Part shown: piece after piece, positions 1-7,742 of the stretch
How positions within the stretch are numbered: position 1 is the stretch's first letter
Layout of the letters: each line of letters starts with the position of its first letter
NCBI GenBank assembly: GCA_020832445.1
Contig: JAFIEO010000042.1
Location: forward strand, 1-64,000
Source: Paracoccaceae bacterium
GTDB taxonomy: Bacteria > Pseudomonadota > Alphaproteobacteria > Rhodobacterales > Rhodobacteraceae
Direction of reading: 5' to 3'
Length of the DNA: 64,000 nt
Notes under the pieces: generated by a model
The model's input: the letters and a program-made list of their open reading frames with translations, nothing else
Database searches by the model: none
Told to the model about the DNA's origin: nothing
Made by a program: the position numbers and the translations under genes

Positions 1-68
1 GGGGGGGACGGGGGGGGTAATGCGGGCCTCAAGCGGACACCCCATGGTGCGGAAGCACGGCGGCCGGC

Positions 69-239
69 CGCCGCGCCATCGGCGGGCCGTCCCGCGGCCT
101 GCCGATTTGGCTGACGGTAAGCCAAGCCCATGATCTTGGGAGTATGATGCCTGCATAAAGTGAATTTCACCAACGCCGGATCGGCAAACCCCGGCCCGCC
201 GATGGCGCGGGCTGTATCCAAGCGTGAATGACCGCGAAG
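69..239 (-). repeat. Dispersed repeat family 1, copy A (one end lost)
   Basis: Copy of the element described at 2001..2228, in the opposite orientation. The two 16-base complementary arms are perfect here: GCGCCATCGGCGGGCC at 73..88 and its exact complement at 193..208. The end that carries the ATGTCCGCAAAAGGCC terminus in other copies is replaced by unrelated sequence. Bases 1..68 before it hold only very G-rich DNA with two runs of seven G, and no gene is visible there. Confidence 0.75.
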
Positions 240-251
240 CCCCGCTACCCC

Positions 252-875
252 CTATTGAGGCGCACTTATACGCGCAGACAGGCGCAACGCATGGGTGCGG
301 TCAGCGGCGACAGCGGGCAGGACAGGATCATAGGCCGCACGGATGACGCCTGCAATCTCAGGGCGCAGGATGGTCTGGCCCTGATGGACCGCCAGCGCGG
401 ACATGTCTGTGAATGCACGATCGGACCACAGCAGGATGACCTGCACCGCCTGTGACAGCGCCAGAACATCGGCGGGCACATCGGATAATGCATCATCCAT
501 CTGCACAAACACGAACGCCGCGCGGATTGCGTTCCGCTCGTCAAAACGAAACACGCGATACTGGTTCGCCCCTGCCGCGCGCAACCGCGCCACCAGTGGT
601 TCCAGCCCGTCAACCAGCCGGTCCAGATTGGGGACCTCCAGCAATTCCGACCAGTCCCTGAAGACAAAAACCATCAGGTTTGCACCCAGTTCGGGATCGG
701 TTTCCGCCATTTTGTGACCGGCAAGCGCGACCACCGCCTCAATCGCGCCTTTGATGGTGGCGAGTGTGGCATCTTCCACCCCGAAGATCACCGGCACGAT
801 GGGCCGGCCCCAGCGTGCGCACAGAAAACTGCCATCGGAACGGGTGAAAAGCGCTTCAATCTGGTCGGGTGTCAT
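252..875 (-). CDS. Hypothetical protein (207 aa)
   Basis: I do not recognise this family. The ATG at 875 is chosen because AAGGAG lies five bases upstream; the in-frame codons further upstream have no such site. The protein has no signal peptide and no membrane segment. It opens with MTPDQIEALF, then WGRPIVPVIFG around residue 22, followed by alternating hydrophobic strands (ANLMVFVFRDW, RAAFVFVQMDD) and helices, so it looks like a soluble alpha/beta protein. It is divergent from the Sel1-repeat gene at 1016, with about 140 bases between them. Base composition matches the rest of the window, so it is probably an ordinary cytoplasmic protein of unknown role. Confidence 0.7.
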   Translation of the reverse strand: MTPDQIEALFTRSDGSFLCARWGRPIVPVIFGVEDATLATIKGAIEAVVALAGHKMAETDPELGANLMVFVFRDWSELLEVPNLDRLVDGLEPLVARLRAAGANQYRVFRFDERNAIRAAFVFVQMDDALSDVPADVLALSQAVQVILLWSDRAFTDMSALAVHQGQTILRPEIAGVIRAAYDPVLPAVAADRTHALRLSARISAPQ

Positions 876-1015
876 GGGGCCTCCTTTTCGTGCGCTACGC
901 ATAAAGTCCCTGCATCCCTGGCGCAAGCTGTCGCGGGCATGTCACAAAGGCGTGACAGCGCCCCGACCCCAAAGTATAGAAACCGAAAGCAGGACAAATA
1001 CGGGGCGCGGGAAAC

Positions 1016-1906
1016 GTGATACGAATGGTATGTGTGGCGCTGGCGTTGATGGCGCACCCCACAGGCGCGACTGCGCAATTGCGGGTAGATGATGCGCTGG
1101 CATATCTGGATCGGGGCGACAGTGACCGCGCGGTGCAGATCCTGCAACCGCTGGCATCGCGCGGGGACGTGCTGGCGCAATACAATCTGGGCGTTCTGGC
1201 GCTTGCAGGGCAGGGTGGTATTGGCACGGATCAGGCGGATCACTGGTTGGGCAAGGCCGCAAAGGCCGGATATCTGCCCGCGAAAATTGCGCTGGCGGAC
1301 CTGTCGCTGGACCGGCATGACTGGGTGCAGGCTGCACATTGGTATGAACGGGCCGCGCATGCCGGTGATGTGACCGCGCAATTCATGTCGGGGCTTATCC
1401 TTGATCAGGGGCTGGCAGGTGAAGGTGACCCCAATGCAGCCCGGCATTGGTATGAGCGGGCTGCGCAGCAAGGTCACGCACAGGCGCAGTTTGCATTTGC
1501 GACCCTGCTGATGGAGGGGGGGCACCCCCAACAGGGCGCGCATTGGTTCGAACAGGCCGCAGGGCAAGGCCATGTTGCGGCGAAATTTGAACTGGCCCGC
1601 GCCTTGGCGGCAGGGCACGGCGTGGCGCAGGATGCGGCCGCCGCGCGCGGCTGGTATCTGCGCGCAGCCCATGCGGGCTTTGCGCCTGCAATGTATAATC
1701 TGGCGCTGATGCAGGCACGCGGTCGGGGCGGGCGGGGCAGTTACCGCCTTGCGCTGGCATGGGCGCTGAACGCGCAAAACGCAGGCCACGAGTCCGCGCA
1801 GGATCTGATCGCGGCGCTGCGCGATGTCATGCCCCCTGATGCGCAGGCAGATGGGGAAGCACTGGCGCAAAGCTGCATGGCGCAGCAATCCGAGGTATGT
1901 GACTGA
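1016..1906 (+). CDS. Exported Sel1-repeat (TPR-like) protein
   Basis: A 296-residue protein with an N-terminal signal sequence (residues 1-21, ending TGATAQ) followed by about six Sel1-like repeats of roughly 36 residues. The repeats are recognisable from recurring A-x-x-W-Y/F-E-x-A-A-x-x-G-H/D and A-Q-F-x-x-x blocks, for example HWYERAAHAGDVTAQFMSG and HWYERAAQQGHAQAQFAFA. Sel1 repeats form alpha-solenoids that scaffold protein complexes, usually in the periplasm or at the envelope in bacteria; the partner cannot be told from sequence. The start is GTG at 1016; ATG at 1025 is an alternative that loses the arginine at position 3. Dispersed repeat copy B follows downstream. Confidence 0.85.
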   Translation: MIRMVCVALALMAHPTGATAQLRVDDALAYLDRGDSDRAVQILQPLASRGDVLAQYNLGVLALAGQGGIGTDQADHWLGKAAKAGYLPAKIALADLSLDRHDWVQAAHWYERAAHAGDVTAQFMSGLILDQGLAGEGDPNAARHWYERAAQQGHAQAQFAFATLLMEGGHPQQGAHWFEQAAGQGHVAAKFELARALAAGHGVAQDAAAARGWYLRAAHAGFAPAMYNLALMQARGRGGRGSYRLALAWALNAQNAGHESAQDLIAALRDVMPPDAQADGEALAQSCMAQQSEVCD

Positions 1907-2000
1907 TACCAGCGCAAGCGTTCCCCGCCGCGACAGTGGTGACGAGGGTTTGGAGCATATGCATGTCCGGTCGAGGCAACACCGTTGGCGGGTTGGGGCA

Positions 2001-2228
2001 GGCCTTTTGCGGTCATTCGCGCGGGGACTAAGCCCGCGCTATCGGTGGGCCGGGGTCTGCCGATCCGACATTTGTGACGCGCAGTTTATGCGGGCTGCAT
2101 ATCCCTTACTTAAATCGCTTCGCGTGTCGCTGGCCAAATCGGCAGGCCGCGGGACGGCCCGCCGATGGCGCGGCGGGCTTCGGCCTTTGCTCCGCGCCTT
2201 GGGGCTTTCCCGATGTCCGCAAAAGGCC
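2001..2228 (+). repeat. Dispersed repeat family 1, copy B (full length, 228 bp)
   Basis: Best-preserved copy. It starts with GGCCTTTTGCGG (2001..2012) and ends with the exact complement CCGCAAAAGGCC (2217..2228), so it has 12-base terminal inverted repeats. Inside, GCGCTATCGGTGGGCC (2036..2051) pairs with GGCCCGCCGATGGCGC (2156..2171) using two G-T pairs, and CTGCCGAT (2057..2064) pairs with ATCGGCAG (2138..2145). Transcribed, it would fold into one long arm with a central loop. Other copies are at 69..239, 12532..12758, 30147..30333 and 48271..48498, with a fragment at 34236..34342. There is no open reading frame and no clear target-site duplication. The rest of the 1907..2384 gap holds only this element and the sdh terminator. 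Confidence 0.85.
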
Positions 2229-2330
2229 AGAACTGACCATTGGTTACGTAGGACGGTAAGATGGCCAGTCGGTCACTGGACCGGATTCATCCGCTGTCAC
2301 ATAATCAAGTTTGTGCTTCACACTCATCAT

Positions 2331-2359
2331 AAAGGCCGGCGCAAATGCGACCGGCCTTT
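2331..2359 (-). terminator. Hairpin terminator after sdhB
   Basis: AAAGGCCGG (2331..2339) pairs with CCGGCCTTT (2351..2359); CGCA and TGCG extend the stem inward. It lies 26 bases beyond the sdhB stop codon on the minus strand. The T run is short, so efficiency is uncertain. Confidence 0.55.
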
Positions 2360-2384
2360 GATCCGATAACCCAGCGCTTTGGCG

Positions 2385-3164
2385 TCAATGCGTGCGCGAA
2401 ATCATCATTTTCTTGACTTCGGCAATGGCCTTGGCGGGGTTCAGCCCCTTTGGGCAGGTCTTGGTGCAGTTCATGATGGTGTGGCACCGATACAGCTTGA
2501 ACGGGTCATGCAGATCGTCAAGCCGTTCGCCCGTGGCTTCATCGCGTGAATCGATGATCCAGCGATAGGCATGCAACAACGCCGCTGGCCCAAGGTAGCG
2601 GTCGCCGTTCCACCAATAGCTTGGGCACGAAGTGGAGCAGCACGCGCACATCACACATTCATAAAGCCCGTCAAGTTTTTCACGATCTTCAATCGACTGT
2701 TTCCATTCCTTGGCGGGGGTGTTCGATTTGGTTTCCAGCCAGGGCTTGATGGACGCATGCTGCGCATAGAAATGCGTCAGGTCAGGCACCAGATCCTTGA
2801 CCACCGGCATATGCGGCAGCGGGTAGATCTTTACATCGCCCTTCACCTCATCCATGCCGAAAATACAGGCCAGCTGGTTGCCGCCATCGATGTTCATGGC
2901 GCAGGACCCGCAAATCCCTTCGCGGCAGGACCGCCGGAAGGTCAGCGTGGGGTCGATCTCGCTTTTGATCTTGATCAGCGCGTCAAGAACCATGGGGCCG
3001 CATGTGTCCATATCGACAAAATAGGTGTCCACACGCGGGTTTTCCCCGTCATCGGGGTTCCAGCGATAAATCTGGAACTTGCGCAGGTTTGTGGCGCCTT
3101 CTGGCTTGGGCCAGGTCTTGCCGATGCGCATCTGGCTATTCTTGGGCAGGGTCAGTTGGACCAT
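2385..3164 (-). CDS. sdhB: Succinate dehydrogenase iron-sulfur subunit
   Basis: SdhB, 259 residues, carries electrons from the SdhA flavin to ubiquinone in complex II of the inner membrane (TCA cycle and respiration). Cluster ligands are visible: the 2Fe-2S set C80, C85, C88 and C100 ([11 protein letters not shown], then QLAC); the [12 protein letters not shown] motif for 4Fe-4S; and [14 protein letters not shown] for 3Fe-4S. The start at 3164 (MVQLTLPK) has AAGGAGG nine bases upstream, better than the longer in-frame start at 3194. It is the last gene of the operon, with a terminator downstream. A small lipoprotein gene separates it from sdhA. Confidence 0.97.
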   Translation of the reverse strand: MVQLTLPKNSQMRIGKTWPKPEGATNLRKFQIYRWNPDDGENPRVDTYFVDMDTCGPMVLDALIKIKSEIDPTLTFRRSCREGICGSCAMNIDGGNQLACIFGMDEVKGDVKIYPLPHMPVVKDLVPDLTHFYAQHASIKPWLETKSNTPAKEWKQSIEDREKLDGLYECVMCACCSTSCPSYWWNGDRYLGPAALLHAYRWIIDSRDEATGERLDDLHDPFKLYRCHTIMNCTKTCPKGLNPAKAIAEVKKMMISRTH

Positions 3165-3174
3165 TTTCGCCTCC

Positions 3175-3528
3175 TTAAAGCAGGAACGGGGCAAGCCCGT
3201 CTGTGGCTAGACATCTAATCGTTTCGGGGCGCGTGGCAATTTCGACCACCAGCGCATTTGTCTGGGGGCTGATGGTCGGTTGCCCCGCTGCCAGTGCAAG
3301 CCGCGTCAGTTCGCTTGCGCTGGCGTTGTTGATCACGCAATCGCTGGCAGGTTCCAACGGCACGCCGGGAAAATTATCCGCCAGCGCCGGACGCACGACA
3401 CTGCGCGCCGCGTCGCGCGCCAGTTGGTCTTGCATATCGGCGCAGGCAGCCAGTGCCAGAACTGCGGCACAGACCAGCCCTGTCCGCGCTCTCCGACCCG
3501 TCAAAACCTGTTTTCTGATGAAAGCCAT
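3175..3528 (-). CDS. Small putative lipoprotein inside the sdh operon
   Basis: A 117-residue protein encoded between sdhA and sdhB. The N-terminus is basic, then hydrophobic, and ends with a lipobox-like LALAAC (cysteine near residue 29), which suggests export and lipidation. The rest is short and has two further cysteines (SDCVINN, TIRCLA). No enzymatic motif is visible. Its stop is 11 bases before sdhB and its start 15 bases after sdhA, so it is surely co-transcribed with both. I infer an accessory role in complex II or the envelope, but nothing in the sequence proves it. Presence at this position in related genomes should be checked. Confidence 0.75.
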   Translation of the reverse strand: MAFIRKQVLTGRRARTGLVCAAVLALAACADMQDQLARDAARSVVRPALADNFPGVPLEPASDCVINNASASELTRLALAAGQPTISPQTNALVVEIATRPETIRCLATDGLAPFLL

Positions 3529-3542
3529 CTGCGCCCGACCCG

Positions 3543-5348
3543 TCAGAATTTACGTTCGGCAGGGGCGATTTTCTGCATCGAGATGCCACCATCAGCTTCC
3601 AGCGTAAGCGGTTCGGTATGGACGGGGCGGTAATCCAGCCGGACCGATGTGTTGTCCACCCATGCCAGTGTGTGCTTGCGCCATGCGGCGTCGTCGCGGT
3701 CGGGATAATCCTCATGCGCATGCGCCCCGCGCGATTCCTTGCGCGCCTCGGCGCCCACAATGGTGGTCAATGCGCAAGGCATCAGGTTGTCCAGTTCAAG
3801 CGTTTCCATCAGGTCGGTGTTCCAGATCAGGCTGCGGTCGGTGACCTTCAGGTCAGCCATCTTGCCTGCCACATCCTGCATCTTGCGGCACCCTTCGGCC
3901 AGCGTTTTATCGGTGCGGAACACCGCCGCATCCGACTGCATGGCCTTTTGCATTTCAAGCCGCAGGTCCGATGTCGGCACAGCGCCGTCCAGATTGCGGA
4001 ACCTGTCGAACCGTTCCAGCGCCTTGTCCACGCTGGCCTTGTTCAGCTTGGGGTTGGGCGCTTTTGGGTCCACAACCTGACCGGCGCGAATGGCGGCCGC
4101 ACGTCCGAACACTACAAGGTCAATCAGCGAATTCGAGCCAAGGCGGTTTGCCCCGTGCACGCTGGCACAGGCCGCTTCGCCCACCGCCATCAGCCCCGGT
4201 GACACGCGGTCCGGGTTTTCAGAATCGGCGTTCAGAACCTCGCCCCAGTAATTGGTGGGAATCCCGCCCATGTTGTAATGCACTGTTGGCAGAACGGGGA
4301 TGGGTTCCTTGTTCACGTCAACACCGGCAAAGACCCGCGCGGATTCGGAAATGCCGGGCAGGCGCAGTTTCAGGGTTTCTGGCGGCAGGTGGTTCAGGTG
4401 CAGATGGATATGGTCGCCATTTGCGCCAACACCGCGCCCTTCGCGAATTTCCATCGTCATACAACGGCTGACATAGTCGCGCGGGGCCAGATCCTTGTAA
4501 TGGGGGGCATAGCGTTCCATGAAGCGCTCGCCCTCGGAATTGGTCAGGTAACCGCCTTCGCCGCGCGCGCCTTCGGTAATCAGGCAGCCTGCACCGTAAA
4601 TGCCGGTCGGGTGGAATTGCACGAATTCCATATCCTGAAGCGGCAGGCCCGCGCGTGCCACCATCCCGTTTCCGTCACCGGTGCAGGTATGGGCCGATGT
4701 GGCGCTGAAATAGGCGCGGCCATAACCGCCCGTTGCCAGAACCACCATCTTGGCGCTGAACAGATGCAGCGTGCCATCATCCAGTTTCCATGCCAGCACG
4801 CCCTGACACACGCCATCTTCGGAAATGATCAGGTCGGTTGCGAAATATTCAATGAAAAACTCGGCCTTTTGCTTGACCGACTGGCCATACAGCGTGTGCA
4901 GCATGGCGTGGCCAGTGCGGTCGGCGGCAGCACATGTGCGCTGCACGGGCGGGCCTTCGCCGAATTCGGTCGTGTGGCCGCCAAAGGGGCGCTGGTAAAT
5001 CTTGCCCTCTTCGGTGCGCGAAAACGGCACGCCGTAATGCTCCAGCTCATAGACCGCTTTGGGGGCTTCGCGTGCCAGATATTCCATCGCATCCGTATCG
5101 CCCAGCCAGTCCGACCCCTTGACGGTGTCATACATGTGCCATTGCCAATGGTCCGGCCCCATATTCGACAGGCTTGCGGCAATGCCGCCCTGTGCGGCCA
5201 CAGTGTGGCTGCGGGTCGGGAAAACCTTGGTCACACAGGCGGTTTTCAACCCCTGTTCGGCCATGCCCAGTGTCGCGCGCAACCCTGCGCCACCTGCGCC
5301 CACCACGACCACATCATAGGTATGTTCTTCGATCTTGTATGCAGACAT
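3543..5348 (-). CDS. sdhA: Succinate dehydrogenase flavoprotein subunit
   Basis: SdhA, 601 residues, oxidises succinate to fumarate on a covalently bound FAD. The Rossmann dinucleotide motif GAGGAG is at residues 17-22, and the flavinylation histidine H48 lies in [10 protein letters not shown]. The HTTEFGEGP and [21 protein letters not shown] segments and a catalytic-arginine region typical of SdhA/FrdA are present. Length is normal. It follows sdhD by nine bases and precedes the small lipoprotein gene, in the order sdhC-sdhD-sdhA-lipoprotein-sdhB. Long open frames on the opposite strand here are G+C-bias shadows. Confidence 0.98.
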   Translation of the reverse strand: MSAYKIEEHTYDVVVVGAGGAGLRATLGMAEQGLKTACVTKVFPTRSHTVAAQGGIAASLSNMGPDHWQWHMYDTVKGSDWLGDTDAMEYLAREAPKAVYELEHYGVPFSRTEEGKIYQRPFGGHTTEFGEGPPVQRTCAAADRTGHAMLHTLYGQSVKQKAEFFIEYFATDLIISEDGVCQGVLAWKLDDGTLHLFSAKMVVLATGGYGRAYFSATSAHTCTGDGNGMVARAGLPLQDMEFVQFHPTGIYGAGCLITEGARGEGGYLTNSEGERFMERYAPHYKDLAPRDYVSRCMTMEIREGRGVGANGDHIHLHLNHLPPETLKLRLPGISESARVFAGVDVNKEPIPVLPTVHYNMGGIPTNYWGEVLNADSENPDRVSPGLMAVGEAACASVHGANRLGSNSLIDLVVFGRAAAIRAGQVVDPKAPNPKLNKASVDKALERFDRFRNLDGAVPTSDLRLEMQKAMQSDAAVFRTDKTLAEGCRKMQDVAGKMADLKVTDRSLIWNTDLMETLELDNLMPCALTTIVGAEARKESRGAHAHEDYPDRDDAAWRKHTLAWVDNTSVRLDYRPVHTEPLTLEADGGISMQKIAPAERKF

Positions 5349-5357
5349 GTCTTTCCC

Positions 5358-5738
5358 TCAGGCGCTGAACAGGACGGATGCAACCGACAGGACACCGGCA
5401 ACGCCGAACGCCCAGCACAGCAATGTGTTGGCCAGCAGCGAAACTGTGCGCGCGGCCTTGTTTGGCACATAGTCTTCCAGCACCGTTTGCAAGCCCTGCT
5501 GCAAATGCGCGAAAACCGCGATGATGAACAAAATCGCGACCAATGCGTGCCACAGGTTGGAATAGGTGGCGACAAATGCGTCATGCCCGGACCCCAACGC
5601 CCGCCCGAACGGCACGATGAACAGCAGTGTCAAAGGGATAAGCGCGACCGATGTCATGCGCTGGGACCACCAGTGATGTGATCCTTCGCCTGCGGAACCG
5701 GACCCGTGTACGCGGGCATAAGCTGTTTTGAACCCCAT
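5358..5738 (-). CDS. sdhD: Succinate dehydrogenase membrane anchor subunit D
   Basis: SdhD, 126 residues, with three hydrophobic helices (about residues 27-45, 60-82 and 100-122). It anchors SdhAB to the membrane and contributes to the quinone and heme sites. The SHHWWSQRMTSVALIPL segment is typical of alphaproteobacterial SdhD, and the histidine in FAHLQQGLQ is a plausible heme or quinone contact. It starts 12 bases after sdhC and ends nine bases before sdhA. Confidence 0.93.
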   Translation of the reverse strand: MGFKTAYARVHGSGSAGEGSHHWWSQRMTSVALIPLTLLFIVPFGRALGSGHDAFVATYSNLWHALVAILFIIAVFAHLQQGLQTVLEDYVPNKAARTVSLLANTLLCWAFGVAGVLSVASVLFSA

Positions 5739-5750
5739 GTTGCGCGCCCC

Positions 5751-6134
5751 TTATATGATGATGATTGTCAGCAATGTCAGAACGACAGTGCCTGCGAAGA
5801 CCACATAGGTCGTTTTCTCGACGATATCGATGCCCATCATGCGGCCTGTATCCCAGATCAGGTGCCGGATGGAATTGAGCATGTGATACCAAAGTGCCGC
5901 CAGCGAGCCGATCATCACCAGATGGCCAATAACAGAGGTCAGCAAGCCGTCAACGAATTCGAAATATCCAGCGCCGAATGCGCCTGCGGCAAACCACCAG
6001 ACAATCAGCATCGCGGCAAGGGTCATGCCCACCCCGGTAATCCGGTTCAGGATCGACGAGACGGCAGCCAGCGGCAGGCGGTAAATTTGCAAATGCGGGG
6101 AAAGCGGGCGGTTGCCCCTGTTCACGTCGGCCAT
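5751..6134 (-). CDS. sdhC: Succinate dehydrogenase cytochrome b556 subunit
   Basis: SdhC, 127 residues, first gene of the sdh operon. The N-terminal RPLSPHLQIY, then SILNRITG (the family S-x-x-x-R quinone-site motif), three membrane helices, and H-x-x-x-x-IRHLIWD, where the histidine before IRHL is the expected heme b ligand, identify it. It inserts in the inner membrane with SdhD. The 249-base region upstream carries three GTGATCAC palindromes (6300..6351) that probably control the operon. Confidence 0.95.
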   Translation of the reverse strand: MADVNRGNRPLSPHLQIYRLPLAAVSSILNRITGVGMTLAAMLIVWWFAAGAFGAGYFEFVDGLLTSVIGHLVMIGSLAALWYHMLNSIRHLIWDTGRMMGIDIVEKTTYVVFAGTVVLTLLTIIII

Positions 6135-6299
6135 GGATGGCTCCCTTTTCTATGGCAGGGCTGCAAATGGCAGCCTGGCTCAAGTGCCTTAGCTCTGCCC
6201 CATTCAATAGCGGATTTTATCAGAATGTCACGCGCCGAGGCGGGTTTGCGCCATAAAATCCGTGCGGTTTGTAATAAAATCGCAAGCAAAATGAAATAT

Positions 6300-6351
6300 G
6301 TGATCACACGATGCCAGCTTGTGATCACATTATGCGTTGCCTTGTGATCAC
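6300..6351. promoter_or_regulatory. Three spaced GTGATCAC palindromes upstream of sdhC
   Basis: GTGATCAC occurs at 6300..6307, 6321..6328 and 6344..6351. The first two read TGTGATCACA in full and the third reads TTGTGATCACC. The copies start 21 and 23 bases apart, about two helical turns, so bound dimers would lie on the same DNA face. They sit 166-217 bases upstream of the sdhC ATG and just past the mch stop. The half-sites abut (TGTGA-TCACA), unlike a CRP site with six bases between them. The short N-GT-N4-AC-N form is compatible with a GntR/FadR-type repressor, but the regulator is unknown. Confidence 0.6.
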
Positions 6352-6383
6352 CTATCGCCATGCCTGCGACTCGGGGCCGTGTC

Positions 6384-7412
6384 CTAGCGTGGAACCAACA
6401 CCCAATAGTCCAGATCCAGCAGCACATCAGGGTCATATTTCCCATCATCCCCGCGCAACACGCCCGCCGCCCCTTTGGTGGCAACAAGCCGCAACCGCAA
6501 TGCACCGACACCGGGGGCAGGGGTGTCGGCGCGGTCCAGCACTTCGGACCATGCGCGCACCGTGTCGCCTGCAAAACAGGGGTTCGCATGCGCGCCGCCA
6601 TTGATGGCCGCGATCATCTGCGCATTGGCCAGCCCGTTGAACGACAACGCGCGTGCCAGTGATATAATATGCCCGCCATAGATCAGCCGCTTGCCATCGG
6701 GGCGGAATGTGGCATCGAAATGGACCTTGGCGGTGTTTTGCCACAGCCGCGTGGCCAGCATATGCTCGGCTTCTTCAATGGTGACGCCGTCCACATGGTC
6801 AATCCGCTCGCCCACGGCATAGTCACCCCAGCGGTGCGACTCGCCTGCGGCGGTGAAATCATAGCCGGTGAAATCCAGACCGTCTGGCACAACCAGATCC
6901 TGCGCCGCCACCACTTGCGGCAGATCCGGCACCAGTGTTTCGGGGGCGGGCGCATCCCTATCGCGTTTGCGCACCATCACCCAGCGCACATACTCCAGCA
7001 CCACATCGCCGCGCTGGTTGCGTCCGCGCGTGCGCACATAGACCACGCCGGATTTGCCGTTTGAATTCTGTTTCAGCCCGATGATGTCCGAACGGCTTTG
7101 CAATGTGTCACCGGGATAGGCAGGGCGCACGAACCGCCCCGCCGCATAGCCCAGATTGGCGACTGCGTTCAGGCTGATATCCGGCACCGATTTGCCAAAC
7201 ACGATATGAAAGGCAATCAGATCATCCACAGGGCTGGCGGGCAGGCCGCAGGCGCGGGCAAATTCATCCGATGAATACAATGCGCCGCGCGCGGGATACA
7301 ACGCATGATACAGCGCACGCTCCCCCGCCCCAACAGTGCGCGGCACGGCATGGTCGATGACCTGCCCGATCCGGTAATCCTCAAAGAAACGCCCCGCACT
7401 GGTCTTGCTCAT
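6384..7412 (-). CDS. mch: Mesaconyl-CoA hydratase (MaoC-type), ethylmalonyl-CoA pathway
   Basis: A 342-residue double hot-dog hydratase. The N-terminal half (FFEDYRIGQVIDH) and the C-terminal half (YAVGERIDHVDGVTIEEAEHMLATRLWQNTAKVHFD) each show a MaoC-like start. The family interconverts mesaconyl-C1-CoA and beta-methylmalyl-CoA in the ethylmalonyl-CoA pathway of acetyl-CoA assimilation, used by Rhodobacter and methylotrophs without isocitrate lyase. A malyl-CoA lyase/thioesterase homologue lies three genes upstream and the sdh genes are next door, a layout I recall for the R. sphaeroides mch locus. Start is the ATG at 7412, preceded by AGAGGG. A short motif shared with two other loci lies directly before it. 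Confidence 0.85.
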   Translation of the reverse strand: MSKTSAGRFFEDYRIGQVIDHAVPRTVGAGERALYHALYPARGALYSSDEFARACGLPASPVDDLIAFHIVFGKSVPDISLNAVANLGYAAGRFVRPAYPGDTLQSRSDIIGLKQNSNGKSGVVYVRTRGRNQRGDVVLEYVRWVMVRKRDRDAPAPETLVPDLPQVVAAQDLVVPDGLDFTGYDFTAAGESHRWGDYAVGERIDHVDGVTIEEAEHMLATRLWQNTAKVHFDATFRPDGKRLIYGGHIISLARALSFNGLANAQMIAAINGGAHANPCFAGDTVRAWSEVLDRADTPAPGVGALRLRLVATKGAAGVLRGDDGKYDPDVLLDLDYWVLVPR

Positions 7413-7420
7413 CCTGCCCT

Positions 7421-7445
7421 CTTCATCTTGCTACAAATACTCAAC
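7421..7445 (-). repeat. Short repeated motif (copy 1) upstream of mch
   Basis: On the minus strand it reads TTGAGTATTTGTAGCAAGAT followed by GAAG, ending eight bases before the mch ATG. Near-identical copies are at 22675..22699, between holC and hisA and upstream of hisA, and at 51040..51064 inside valS. It overlaps the region where the ribosome would bind mch mRNA. Its function is unknown. Confidence 0.6.
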
Positions 7446-7469
7446 TTTTTTGCGGCAGTTCCTGTCGTC

Positions 7470-7673
7470 TCACAAGGTGCCCAGCCGCACGTCGGGGTCA
7501 TACTCCCCCGCTACATCCTTGATGACGGCCTGCGCACAGCGCATGGTGCCGGTTGCCGGATCATGGGCATAGGCGGGCGATCCATATAATTCCCAGCCCT
7601 TGGACAGGGCGTCTGTGACCTTGTGGCAAAAGGCAGATGTGTCTTCTGCGGTCAGCAATCTGTAGGCGCGCAT
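7470..7673 (-). CDS. DUF1737 family small protein
   Basis: A 67-residue soluble protein. The pattern YRLLTAEDTSAFCHKVTDAL followed by GWELYGSP and a C-terminal QAVIKD matches the small DUF1737 family, whose function is not known. GGAGGA lies eight bases before the ATG at 7673. It sits between the NnrU-like gene and mch in a same-strand block, with 57 bases before mch, so co-expression is likely. Confidence 0.8.
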   Translation of the reverse strand: MRAYRLLTAEDTSAFCHKVTDALSKGWELYGSPAYAHDPATGTMRCAQAVIKDVAGEYDPDVRLGTL

Positions 7674-7683
7674 ATTTTATCCT

Positions 7684-7742
7684 CCAAAAGGCCAGGGGTT
7701 TCCCCCAAAAAAAGGCCAGGGGTTTACCCCCCAAATGGCCAT
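7684..7742. repeat. Tandem repeat across the 3' end of the NnrU-like gene
   Basis: Two units of 22-26 bases built on AAGGCCAGGGGTTTNCCCC, followed by a third degenerate unit (AAATGGCCATGGGCC), run through the NnrU stop codon (7724..7726). GGGGTTTACCCC in unit two is itself nearly palindromic. Read in another frame the same bases would encode repeated NPWPF-GG blocks, so the repeat looks like a duplicated piece of the gene end. Confidence 0.7.

Noticed and set aside
1-68. G-rich start of the window as a quadruplex or telomere-like signal
   Set aside because: Two G runs alone do not make a convincing quadruplex, and the window edge gives no context; sequencing slippage in the G runs is also possible.
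872-1888. Open frame of 338 codons opposite the Sel1-repeat gene
   Set aside because: Its codons mirror the repeat protein and its translation is rich in Cys, Arg and His in an unnatural way.
2001-2228. CRISPR-like array formed by the dispersed repeats
   Set aside because: Copies lie kilobases apart in both orientations, not in a regular repeat-spacer array.
4278-5681. Open frame of 467 codons on the plus strand, opposite sdhA and sdhD
   Set aside because: It is fully antisense to conserved genes; strong G/C third-position bias creates long mirror frames. No ribosome site or domain is visible.
6300-6351. CRP or FNR sites before sdhC
   Set aside because: CRP needs six bases between TGTGA and TCACA, and FNR needs TTGAT-N4-ATCAA; here the halves touch.
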